A stretch of 64,000 bases of DNA from positions 49,380,681 through 49,444,680 of the forward strand of contig NC_063450.1 in assembly GCF_020379485.1 (NCBI RefSeq). The letters run 5' to 3'. The stretch is from Brassica napus. Its lineage: Eukaryota > Streptophyta > Magnoliopsida > Brassicales > Brassicaceae. The translations under genes were made by a program, and so were the position numbers. The notes beneath the pieces are model-generated. The model was not told where the DNA came from. It saw only the letters and a program-made list of their open reading frames with translations, and made no database searches. Below, piece by piece: positions 46,401 to 56,409 of the stretch (its first letter is position 1; each line of letters opens with the position of its first letter).

Positions 46401-48610
46401 TGATGGATCAATGGATGATGCTTTTGATCAATATTTTGATCAAGCATTTGATCAATATTTTGATCAAGCTTTCGACAAATTCTCCAATGCCTATGGTGAT
46501 CAAGAAAAAGAGAAAAAACAAAGGAAACAACGAGCTTACTTCGAAAGAAATCGCGAAGAAGGCGATTTACGTTTATGGAATGATTATTTCAGCGACACTC
46601 CAACATATCCTCCAAATCTATTCCGACGACGATTTTGAATGAACAAACATTTATTCATGCATATTGTTCAGCGACTCTCTAATGAAGTTCAATTTTTTCA
46701 ACCAAAAAAAGATGCTCTCGGAAGGGTTAGTCTCTCTCCACTTCAGAAGTGTACAGCAGCCATTCGTATCTTGGCATATGGGAATGCGGCTGATGCGGTC
46801 GACGAATACCTCCGCATCGGTGCAACTACAGCTCGGTCGTGTTTGGAACATTTTGTGGACGGAATAATTTCTTTATTCGGTGAAGAGTACCTGAGAAGAC
46901 CAACACCTGCTGATCTTCAACGTTTACTTGATATTGGTGAATATCGTGGATTTTCCGGGATGGTAGGAAGCATCGATTGTATGCATTGGGAGTGGAAGAA
47001 TTGTCCCACCGCTTGGAAAGGGCAATTTACTCGGGGTTCGGGTAAACCAACAATTGTTTTAGAGGCGGTTGCTTCATATGATCTCTGGATATGGCATGCA
47101 TTTTTTGGACCTCCAGGTACCTTAAATGATATCAATGTTCTTGATCGCTCACCTGTTTTTGATGACATAATAAATGGTCAAGCTCCGCAAGTCACATACT
47201 CTGTCAACGGAAGAGAGTATCATTTGGCTTACTATCTAACTGATGGTATCTATCCGAAATGGGCAACTTTTATCCAATCAATTCCATTACCACAAGGCCC
47301 AAAAGCGGTTTTATTTGCTCAATGTCAAGAAGCTGTCCGAAAAGATGTCGAGCGTGCTTTTGGAGTCCTGCAAGCCCGTTTTGCCATTGTTAAAAATCCG
47401 GCACTTTTTTGGGATAAAGTCAAAATTGGGAAGATTATGAGAGCTTGTATCATACTCCATAATATGATAGTAGAAGACGAACGAGATGGATACACTTTGT
47501 TTGACGGTTCAGAGTTCCAAGAAGCTGAAGACAACGGAAGTTCACATGTCGATCTCACATATTCTACCGATATGCCTTCAAATATCGTAAATATGATGAG
47601 TGCTCGGACTAGAATTCGTGATAGACAGATGCATCAACAACTGAAAGCTGATTTGGTTGAACATATATGGCGTAAATTTGGACGTGATGAAGATAACAAC
47701 TGAGCTTGATTTTTTTTTCTCGTTTGTTTTAGTAATCCTTGTTTTTATATTTTTTAATGTTATATGTTTAAAATGTTACTGTTCAATAATGTTTTAATTA
47801 ATAAATAAAATTTTATCTAAAAACTAATAATTAATATTTTATAAATTAAGAATCTCTAAATAAGATACAACCATTGGAGGTCAAAAAACATAATGTCTCT
47901 TAAGTGTGTTTCTTAATTACTTTTAATTAGTTAAATAATGATTAAGATGTGTATATGGGTTGATCTTGCTCTAAGGTTATATTAACCTACTCATTTCTAA
48001 AGAATTTTAAATTCCTAAAGTTGGAAAAGCCGCCATTTAGAACAAAACTAATATTATATGTTGTGGTTTGAGTTAAACAATTACTAGTTTTTGCCGGTAA
48101 ACTCCTATTAACTTTTTAAAGAATGACTAACCAGAGGCGAGAATCCACTCCGGCTAGATTCGCGACGTCCGTCAGAACCCGTGACCATCTCTGCCTCACT
48201 TCTTCCGACTTCCCCACGCAAGTTTTTTCAAAGATGTTTCCAAAATCGCCGGCCTGCTTTCTGACGTCAGATGGATCGACGTCGTAGAAAACAGGCATCA
48301 CTGTTTGGCCCCGCTCTTCTTTACAGCTCATGATTTCGAGCAATTCGTTCAAACACCACGTCGAAGATGCATAGTTCTTCGAGAGCAAAATGACTGCGAT
48401 CCTTGATCCTCTGATCGCTGCCACGAGCTCAGGGCCAATAGCTTTGCTCCTCTTGATCTCATGATCGATGAAAGTGGTGATTCCTTTCCTTTGCATCTCC
48501 TTGAGGAAATGACTTAGAAAGCTTTTGCGAAGATCTTCACCGCAGAAGCTCGGGAAGACGTTGAATCTCCAGTTCCGAGACGGAGACGAAGACGAAGACG
48601 AAGACTCCAT
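40419..48610 (-). CDS. TIR-NBS-LRR disease resistance protein
   Basis: Four exons on the minus strand, 48610-48132 (TIR), 43185-42081 (NB-ARC), 42010-41711 and 41627-40419 (LRR and C-terminal domain), join at GT/AG sites into an uninterrupted 1,030-residue protein. Order: TIR about 12-150 ([17 protein letters not shown], catalytic Glu in [24 protein letters not shown]); NB-ARC about 190-430 with P-loop GPAGIGKTT (217-225), kinase-2 [27 protein letters not shown] and an MHS version of the MHD motif; LRRs ([26 protein letters not shown]); and a post-LRR C-JID with [10 protein letters not shown]. Such receptors detect pathogen effectors and their TIR domains act as NADases upstream of EDS1. SFCGED replaces the commoner SFRGED, a variant I believe occurs in some members. 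I do not recall a TNL here in Arabidopsis. Intron 1 is 4,946 bp and contains a Harbinger transposon. Confidence 0.92.
43186..43418. repeat. TNL intron 1 flank with dispersed repeat
   Basis: Sequence of the CCGAACCC/AATATTATTAAC type (about 43250-43410), similar in style to the dispersed repeats at 12.9 and 16.8 kb. It is intronic and abuts the TAA duplication of the Harbinger element. Confidence 0.4.
44770..45618 (+). CDS. Harbinger Myb/SANT-like protein
   Basis: Open for 282 residues. The start at 44770 ([20 protein letters not shown]) is the first true ATG of the frame. Residues about 50-120 form a Myb/SANT trihelix ([41 protein letters not shown]). The C-terminal part is basic, then helical ([20 protein letters not shown]). 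In PIF/Harbinger elements this accessory protein binds the transposon ends and brings the transposase into the nucleus. It precedes the transposase gene on the same strand. No lesion is visible. Confidence 0.88.
   Translation: MDSNPFMHTGNFVDLLSQQSISFANYEDISTLSSSQLPSLHRDDVGERRERKTWTPTDDILLISSWLNTSKDPVVSNEQKAGTFWKRVASYFNASPKAAGGEERTPNNCKQRWHKINDLVCKFCGAYEAATREKTSGCNENDVLKRAHEIYHNNLKKKFTLEHAWKELRNDQKWCEVASARNEGSSKKRKCEDAEVSSASQPSESKRPAGVKASKARRKATVAEEALTNGFQSMWDIKQKDLEVKERLSKMKILESLIAKTEPLAEYEEALKKKLISDLMFT
45619..46374. other. Spacer between the two Harbinger genes
   Basis: Contains direct repeats of ACTTGGTAGTTTCTTG and ACTTGTTAACTGCTTGG type (45630-45760), GTCACGGAG repeats (45825-45870), and a likely promoter and leader for the transposase gene. 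No gene. Confidence 0.6.
46375..47703 (+). pseudogene. PIF/Harbinger transposase with one stop codon
   Basis: 442 codons of the HARBI1/ALP1-like DDE_4 family. The N-terminal region repeats [18 protein letters not shown]. The HTH-like domain follows ([17 protein letters not shown]), then the catalytic core: D in [11 protein letters not shown] in [14 protein letters not shown] and E in [14 protein letters not shown]. The single break is TGA at 46636-46638 between FRRRF and MNKHLF. The related copy at 52457 has AGA (Arg) at this codon, so one A-to-T change explains it. An ATG follows immediately, so a shortened protein lacking 88 residues could start at 46639. All three catalytic residues lie downstream of the stop. 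Confidence 0.9.
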
Positions 48611-50218
48611 GAATAAAAAAATATCATTTGTTTCCCAATACTTGTTATTTTAATCAGGCACCCTGTTGGAAAAGTCAGCCATCACCAAGTTTAAATCCAT
48701 TATAAGGCATCATTATTACAAGTCTTTGTGTTTGAGTCTTTAATACACATATATGTATACAAATTAAAAAACTTTCGGTTTGGATTTCTGTAAAATCTTT
48801 AATCCATAATTATATACGCATATATATATATATATATATATATTAAGGACTTTAAGCACAAGGACTTGTAAATTTGTAATAATGATGCTGTTATTGTTAA
48901 ACTAATAAATTGGGCCTATAATGAATCACAAAGAAATAGAGGCCTTTTAATAAAGAAGCCTATTTAAACTGAAATACTATTAGCATTCATCCCATATTAT
49001 ATGATATGTTTTCCACTAAAAAAAAAAATCAATCAAATTTTGTCTAGCTTCTACACGATCGCACGTCAAATTGTGTCGTTCGTTAAAGTTCTACGCATTT
49101 TACTTTATCGTCTCTTGATTGATATTTGTTTGTGCTATGTAATCAAATTGTCGATTCAGCTAAGCTGTTGATGGCTTGATGAAATATGAATGTGTGTTAG
49201 ATATAGATGGTAAACACAAGAGAAAATTGATAGAACAAAGAACATAGGAAATATAGACAAAATATAATAAGTTTATTTCATTCTTTCATCAAAAAATTTG
49301 TGAAATATTTCTCTTTAAATTTTGTTTATTTTCATAAAATGAAGGTAGTGATAGTTCCATTCTATTCATTTGTTGTCAAACTAATAGAATAATATCAGAG
49401 TCATTTTATTTTATAAAGTAATAATCTAGTTGTATCCGTCGTAAGGTTTTGAGTTCACGGAGCATTATTGAATGGGTCGAGTTAATGAAATTTTGCACTG
49501 GGAAACTACACCAAAATACACAAAAATCAATTTTATTTGTCCACATAAATAAAGCGATAAGGTGGTCATTTTCAAAATATTATTATAGGCATGTCTGATG
49601 TCGCTGTGTCTTTTTTGTTTCATTCAAATTTTAAGAAATGATAGAAGAGTCGAGGGACGCATAATTACAAATGAATTATCAGCTAAACCATCTTATTCAA
49701 TCGTTTTCTAATCCTAAAATCTTCGACGTGAAACTAAGCCAGTCAGATTACGAATCCAGTGTATTGAGATACTCTTTAAGGGAAGTTTTTGGCTATATAC
49801 TTGAATTTTTGCATTTTCAGATTATTGCATGAGCCCTTTTCAAGACAATTTGAGAAATTAAGCCTTAGTTCAAAAAGAAGATGACTAGAGAAATCAATGA
49901 TTACAAAAAAAAAAACAATACGAATATATAGGAGGACCAACAAGGTCGCACAGGGACGTCATTGACGCATTAAAGATGTCATAGGTCGGCATAAAAAGAC
50001 AAGAACAACTTGATAATACTTTAATTTGCATGTTTCAATGTAGCTATAGAAGAAGAAAGTAGATCAATTCTTACCTATATAAGTTTAGGTACAATTATTT
50101 CTGGATTGTGAATGCAGAGTTGGACATGACTGACTTCAAAATATAAACATAAAATGCAGATTGAGATCGATGAGGTAAGGTAAAAAAAATTTGGTTATTC
50201 AAGTTATGTTATAGACGC
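48611..50218. other. TNL upstream region
   Basis: About 1.6 kb between the TNL start codon and the second Harbinger element, so it should hold the TNL promoter. It includes one MITE (48706-48890) and otherwise AT-rich DNA without recognisable features. Confidence 0.5.
48706..48890. mobile_element. MITE in the TNL promoter region
   Basis: About 185 bp with strong inverted ends: GGCATCATTATTACAAGTC at the left and TTTGTAATAATGATGC at the right, with inner AAGTCTTTGTG/CACAAGGACTT pairs and a central (TA)n tract. It resembles Tourist-type MITEs, but the target duplication is unclear. It lies about 95 bp above the TNL start codon. Confidence 0.75.
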
Positions 50219-50365
50219 TTAGAGCAGTTCCATTGGGGTGATTAAACCCAAGATGCTTAACAAAACAGAATAAAAAATAAATCAAAAAGTCCAAATTAAG
50301 TCAGTACCGCTCCTAAAATTGGGCTTTTTAGTTTTGGTAGGGAACCCTGTCGTGGCGCCTTCTCA

Positions 50366-50930
50366 TTGGACCGCCCATCAATTGTCTCTCTCTCCTTCGT
50401 CGCGACTCGCGAAAAGTCGATTCATTCTCGACTTCTCCGTCCTCTCTCTCGAATCTCAGCGACTTTGAAGCGAACCTCGTCGTCTGTCTGGAGCCTTGCG
50501 TCTCTGTCCCGAGCCTCGTCGTCTCTCTGTCGAGCCTCGTCGTATCTCTGTCGAGCCTCGTCGTCTCTCTCTCGAAGCAAGCTCGTCTCTCTCTCGAAAA
50601 TCTTGACTTCTCCGTCTTCTCTCTCTCGAATCTCGGCGACTCTGAAGCGAACCTCATCGTCTGTCTGGAGCCTCGTCGTCTCTGTCCCGAGCCTCGTCGT
50701 CTCTGTCCCGAGCCTCGTCGTCTCTCTGTCGAGCCTCGTCGTCTCTCTCTCGAAGCAAGCTCGTCTCTCTCTCGAAAATCTCGGCGTCTCTCTCGAAGCT
50801 CGGCATCTCTGAATCAAATCTCGTCGTCTCTCTCTCGAGTCTCGTCTCTGTCCCGAACCTCGTCGTCTCTCTTTCGAACCTCATCGTCTCTGTCTCGAAC
50901 CTTGTATGGAATCTCGTCTCGATCTCCTTA
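50366..50930. repeat. CTCGTCGTCTCT-rich low-complexity repeat
   Basis: Degenerate tandem units (for example TCGAGCCTCGTCGTCTCTCT repeated near 50510-50570 and 50660-50760), plus a longer duplicated block. It produces Arg/Ser/Glu-rich open frames on both strands that are composition artefacts. Confidence 0.85.
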
Positions 50931-51684
50931 TCGGTAAGAAATCATCCATTTGATTTGATCTTTATGTTACTGCTGTCTCGATTTTGGTTTATCTCTCATC
51001 CCTTGTCTTTTGTAAAATTAATTTTGAGATTTTTATGATTGTTTCATAATATTGAGGACGGTGAAATCTATTAGATTACTAGTAGAGTTTTGTTCGACTG
51101 TTGAATAGATTAAATGATTGTTTCTGGATCTGATATGCTTAATATTTCCTCTGTTTTGTATTAATTAGCGATGGTGGGATTAATTGTCTGTGGAATCGAT
51201 ATGCTTAAGTTCTGACTTCTTTTGTCTTAATAAAATTGGTTAAGGCTCTTTGGTTCACATGATCAGACGAAGCTTTTTTAGTTTTGTGTTGTTGTTTTCG
51301 TTCATCTCATTACAGAGAACAAGGTTTTAATTAAACTTGGTTTGTTGGTTGTGCGAGGGTTGAGGATGTGCTTGGAAGAAAGGTATCTGAAGAATCACAT
51401 CAAAGCTTCTGTCTTTCATTTCACAGTTGAGAAGAGGTAAATTACTTCAAAACTTTTAATGGTTGTTAGATATAGGTGGTTGTTAGTAAATGGAAACCGG
51501 GAATTAAATGGTTGTTAGCTTTGATGGTTGTTAGTAAATGGTTAGCTTTGATGATTAGTAAATGGTTGTTAGCTTTGATGATGGTTAGCTTTGATGGTTG
51601 TTAGTAAGTGGTTGGGAATCAAATGGTATTTAGTTTTGAAGTGAGTTGTTTGCGTGGTTGTTTTAGTTTCAGACTTGGCAATTG

Positions 51685-51765
51685 CTTGAGAGCCTAGTTG
51701 CCAAGTCTGAGCCATTAAGTGAACTCGAAATGCAATTAAAAATAAGTTTATTACTGATTTGTTAG
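51685..51765 (+). pseudogene. Remnant of Harbinger Myb-like gene
   Basis: The last 26 codons plus stop: LLESLVAKSEPLSELEMQLK then ISLLLIC. They align with the end of the Myb-like protein of the first element ([20 protein letters not shown]). The SANT domain is gone, so the gene was lost by internal deletion. Confidence 0.82.
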
Positions 51766-52456
51766 CTTGAGTCTTAAGTTGCAAGTCTGTATGTTGTTTC
51801 TGTCTTAAGTCTTTAACTTAATTGCATTTGGATGTTTGGATGTTCGAGTCGAGTCTGTATGCTTTAATGTCTCTGTATGATTTATGGTTAATGGATGTTT
51901 ATGGTTCTGCTTGTTATGTCTCTGTTTTTCATAAATTGAGACTTGTTTTTTAGTGGCTTTGTTAGTTGGGACTCACCACGTTTTGGTTGTGTCTATTGCA
52001 GGTGGAGAATAAAGCCAAGACTTAACAACTTCTTGTGACAGAAGGAGCCAAGACCGAAGACAACTTGTGACACAATAAGCCAAGACATAAACAACTAGCT
52101 GTCTCTATTTTTTAATAAATTGTTTTCTATAAGTGTGTGTCGTAAAAACCAGTGGCAAACATATCATTTCTCTTATCCAAGTCTCCCGTTTGGGTTTGTA
52201 AAAACAAGTGTCTCATTCTTTCAAACATATCATTTCTGTTTGTTTCTAAGAACAAGTGTCTCATTCTTTCAAACATACCATTTCTCTTTTAATTTCAAAA
52301 AATTATATGGCATTTCTAAATTATGTTTGTCTTACCATTTAACAACAACAACAACTTTCGTTCTCTTACCATTTTAATTTCGCAAATCCAAGTCTCCCGT
52401 TGTCTTACCATTTCAAAATTTCTTTGGCATTTCTAAATTCAAATTTACATTTCTAA

Positions 52457-53762
52457 ATGGATGCTTCTTCTTCTAATAATTTTGACGACTTTATGGATGA
52501 AAAGTTTGATCAAATTTTCGATCAACAATTCGATAATCTCCTCACTCGAGCTGAAAATCGTCAAGAAGCATCAAGATCAAAAAAGAAACGAGCTTACATT
52601 GAAAGACAACGAGAACAAGGGCACATACAATTATGGAACGACTATTTTAGTGAAGATGCAACATATCCTTCTCACATGTTTCGACTCCGTTTTAGAATGA
52701 ACAAGTCGTTGTTCATGCGTATCGTTGATCGACTCTCCGCTGAAATCCCATACTTTCAACAGAGAAGAGATGCTACTGGAAGGTTCGGTCTCTCTCCGTT
52801 ACAAAAGGCAACGGCAGCAATTCGTATGATGGCATATGGTTGCCCAGCTGATGCGGTCGACGAATACATCCGACTTGGTGAGACTACCGCGCTTTTATGC
52901 TTAGAACATTTTGTTCAAGGAATCATAAATTTATTTGGAGATGAGTATCTAAGAAGATCCACTCCAGAAGATCTTCAACGACTACTCGATATTGGAGAGC
53001 TACGCAGATTTCCCGGGATGATAGGAAGCATTGATTGTATGCATTGGGAGTGGAAGAATTGTCCGACCGCATGGAAATGACAATATACACGTGGATCAGG
53101 AAAGCTAACAATTGTTCTAGAGGCTGTAGCTTCACCAGACCTCTGGATATGTCACGCGTTTTTTCGGACCTCCAGGTACATTAAACGATATCAATTTTCT
53201 TGAACGATCACCAGTTTTTGATGATATATTACAAGGTCGAGCTCCGAAAGTTAACTACACTGTCAACGGACACGAGTACCGATTGGCTTACTATCCCACA
53301 GATGGTATTTATCCAAAATGGGCTACTTTTGTCCAATCTATTCCACTTTCGCAAGGTCCAAAAGCATCTTTATTCGCTACACATCAAGAAGCTGTACGTA
53401 AAGATGTCGAGCGAGCTTTTGGGGTCTTGCAAGCTCGATTTGCCATAGTCAAAAATTCAGCTCTTTTGTGGGATAAAATAAAAATTGGAAAGATAATGAG
53501 AGCATGTATCATTCTACATAATATGATCGTAGAAGACGAACGAGATGGGTACACTCAGTTTGATGTTTCAGTTTTCGAAAATTCGGATTCAAACCGAAGT
53601 TCAGAAGCGGATTTTTCGTTTTCTACAGATATGCCTTCAAATCTCGGCAATATGATGAACATTCGGAATCAAGTTCGTGATAGAACAATACATCAACGAT
53701 TGAAAGCGGATTTGGTTGAGAATATATGGCAAAAATTTGGATCAAATCAAGATTTCAACTAA
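52457..53762 (+). pseudogene. PIF/Harbinger transposase, stop and frameshift
   Basis: Related to the transposase at 46375 along its whole length ([62 protein letters not shown]). Two lesions: TGA at 53078-53080, where GGA (Gly) is expected after TAWK, and one extra base near 53160-53165 that shifts the frame (HAFF then GPPG). The three acidic catalytic positions can still be traced. It cannot make a functional enzyme. Confidence 0.9.
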
Positions 53763-54020
53763 TCTGTTTTTCTCGTTTACGGTTTGTATTTTAATATGCT
53801 TTTATGTCATTATAATAAAAATTTTATGTATCATTTTCTTTCAAATTATTCAACTTAAAAAATATATATATATTTTTAAGTACCCCAATGAGGTTCTACC
53901 GATGGAGGATGAAAAAATTAATTAGATTAATAGAGGTACTTAACTTTTCAAATCACTACATTATACATTAATTTAATTTTAAGTATCCATTAGAGGTCTT
54001 AACCGATGGAGGTGGTCTTA

Positions 54021-56409
54021 CAATTCAATACATGTCGTTCTTTTATCGGATCGATACGAGTAGTTTTTAATTGTGTTTTTTTTTAAACTGAGTTTATAAT
54101 CGTGCTTAAAAATTGGTTATATTTATAAAAGTTTGATAACATAACATTGATGGTCGTGGTATATTTTTGATTACTTGGTTTGTGCGGACGCCTTCATTTG
54201 ATTTGATTATTTTATTTGTACACGACCTTTTCGTTTAATGATTGTTTCTATGTGATCGTATGCATGTAATTTATCTGCTGAAATGATCGAAAAACTTTAA
54301 AAACTGTTGACATGAGACGTAGTTTAAAGTAAAACTATAAAATAATCACTATGTTCCTAAAAGATACATGTTATAGTTTTTTCACATATATTAAAAAAAA
54401 CATATAAAATTATATTTTCAATACATTGTTTTTCTTAATTAACTATTTCCAATAACTCTTAACCAATGAAATTTTATTAAACACAATTGTATTTTTTGAA
54501 AAGTACAATTTTTCGTTAATTAATATATTGAAAATGTAAAAAATGTATTTTTTGAAATAAAGTTTTTTTCTAAAACATAGATCTTTTAAGAACAGAGGGA
54601 ATAATTGATAAGTAATTAACAAGATATTCAATTAGCTTATTCCCTCCAAATCTGAACAGGTAGTTAATTCGGTTAATCATGTCGCATGTCAAGATCCACC
54701 CATACCCACACCTATCATCACAAATTCACAACCACTGTCCTCACATCTTCATCTTCAGCTTTATTCAATTTTATATGCATATTTTCAATATATTTTTGCA
54801 AGTAGATATTCATTTTCGGTTTTTCTTTATTAAATCAGCCAATCAGATCCAAAAAAACTTAACCGCAAAAATGACTTTTAATGTTACATATTATTTTTGT
54901 TTCTAAAACATATATTTTTGTGTTTTATGCATATTATAAGATTATATTAAATGTAATTATAAATGCATCATTTTTATTATTACTTATTTTGATAATTTTT
55001 AACCAATAATATTTTCAATAATTAAAACTAATATCTAAAATTTTACAATTTACTATAATTAACTTATAAAAATATATATAATATTAAATATGTATTTGAA
55101 AAAATAATTTTAATAGGAGGTACATGACAACAATAAATTCAATTATTTCACGGAGAAATAGATATTAATGTTTAATTGTTCCTGACGCAAGTTTTACACT
55201 TGACGTTTCATGACGTTCTAAGTTTGATAATTAAACGACTTAATTGGATTTTATAGAAAGTTTGTATAAAAGATTTTATTGACAGAAGGAAATGGAAAAT
55301 GGAAAAAAGAAACAAAAAGTTAACATAATTACTTGAAAAGGGAAAAGAAATGATAAAAGGGAAAATAATATAAAAAGGAAAATGATTAAATTATTTAACA
55401 AAAAAACCCTTTTTGACAGTATTATTAATCACAGTCAATTATATACCGAAGAATTATTCGGTGATTGAGGATGAAGAATGCCCTTTTTGAGAGAAAAAAA
55501 AACATTCTAAATACTATTTGTGCATGCTTCTTTTGAACCTTTGTACCTTTTCAACATACTGTCCATTTTTTATGACTCGTGGAGTTTCACTCGTGACCAT
55601 TCGGAAAACAAGAAGAACAAATAAAAAAAATATACTGAAATAAAATAGCATGAATGAAAAAGAATGTTTGTTCCTTATCAAATTTAACAAGGAATTATTT
55701 TGTTCTTTAATTTTCTATAAAAAAAAAAATGAAAGGGAACGAGAGTAAATTATTATTCCTTGTGAATGGTAATTTTTTTTAGGAACGTTAGCAAATGCAT
55801 TATTTATTACCGGGTCACCATTCATACATGTGGTCTTTAAATATCTCTTTCCTCTTTTCCTAATCTGAATACTTCATATTCTTCCTTCGATTCGAAAAAG
55901 GGTTGTGTGTTTTTTGCTTTCAGGGTCTTGATAGTCTGTTAGTTACATCTAATCCTAATCGTTGATCTTTTCCCCGGGAAATCGTGTCTTTTAAATAATA
56001 TTTGGACCTTCGAGTGATTTTCAAAGATCTTGCGTTTTAAATCTCAACCTCCGTGATTCTTAATCGCGTTTTTTACCTTTATCCTCTTTGTTTTGTTTTT
56101 TTCTTTAACCTTTTTATCCTCTTTGTTTTTTGCACCTTAGATTTTTCTTTTTGTTTCGTGTGTGAGTGTGTTACGGCTTTGTCGGTGTAAGAAAAGGACT
56201 TAGCAGTTGAAGTGTTGGTTGGGTTTTAGGTTTTCAAACTCACGAGAAAACTTTTGGTTTCTTGTTGATCACACAAGAAAGTCTTTTCTCCTTCTCGTGA
56301 CTTCTTCGCCTAAATTATTTTCTCCTTGTTTAAAAACCCAAGAAAGCAGTGGAGGAGAGAAAAGAAAGAATAAATATCAAAGTCTCTCTTTTTTTGTTTG
56401 CTTATTACA
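54021..56409. other. Spacer and leader of the mutarotase-like gene
   Basis: Very AT-rich for the first 1.8 kb, with nothing recognisable. From about 55,880 the composition changes to a TTTT/CTT-rich stretch that is probably the promoter and leader of the gene starting at 56410. Confidence 0.5.

Larger units (their letters stand above)
43419..47971 (+). mobile_element. PIF/Harbinger transposon in TNL intron 1
   Basis: 4,553 bp with imperfect inverted ends (GAGCAGGTTTAACC left, GAGCAAGATCAACC right on the reverse strand; 11 of 14 match) and a TAA duplication on both sides (43416-43418, 47972-47974). It carries both genes of autonomous PIF/Harbinger elements: a Myb/SANT-like DNA-binding protein (44770-45618) and a DDE transposase (46375-47703, one stop codon). 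The transposon genes run opposite to the host gene. The left 500 bp is a CTCTCT/TCGGTGG-rich leader. Repeats of GGTTAGCTTTAGTTAATGG type occur at 44320-44570. Confidence 0.93.
50222..54017 (+). mobile_element. Second, more decayed PIF/Harbinger transposon
   Basis: 3,796 bp with ends GAGCAGTTCCATTGG and GACCACCTCCATCGG (11 of 15 match) and a TTA duplication (50219-50221, 54018-54020). It carries a transposase gene related to that at 46375, broken by a stop and a frameshift. Only the last codons of the Myb-like gene remain (51685-51765). The left part (50366-50930) is a long CTCGTCGTCTCTCT-type degenerate repeat. It is a relative, not a recent duplicate, of the element in the TNL intron, because target sites differ and the sequences are clearly diverged. 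Confidence 0.9.

Noticed and set aside
50366..50930. Overlapping 70-150 codon frames on both strands rich in Ser, Arg and Glu
   Set aside because: They arise from the CTCGTCGTCTCTCT repeat in the Harbinger leader; reading in several frames gives only low-complexity proteins.
43419..54017. The two Harbinger elements as one segmental duplication that includes TNL sequence
   Set aside because: Each has its own target duplication (TAA versus TTA) and ends, and the DNA between them is TNL exon and promoter not repeated elsewhere.
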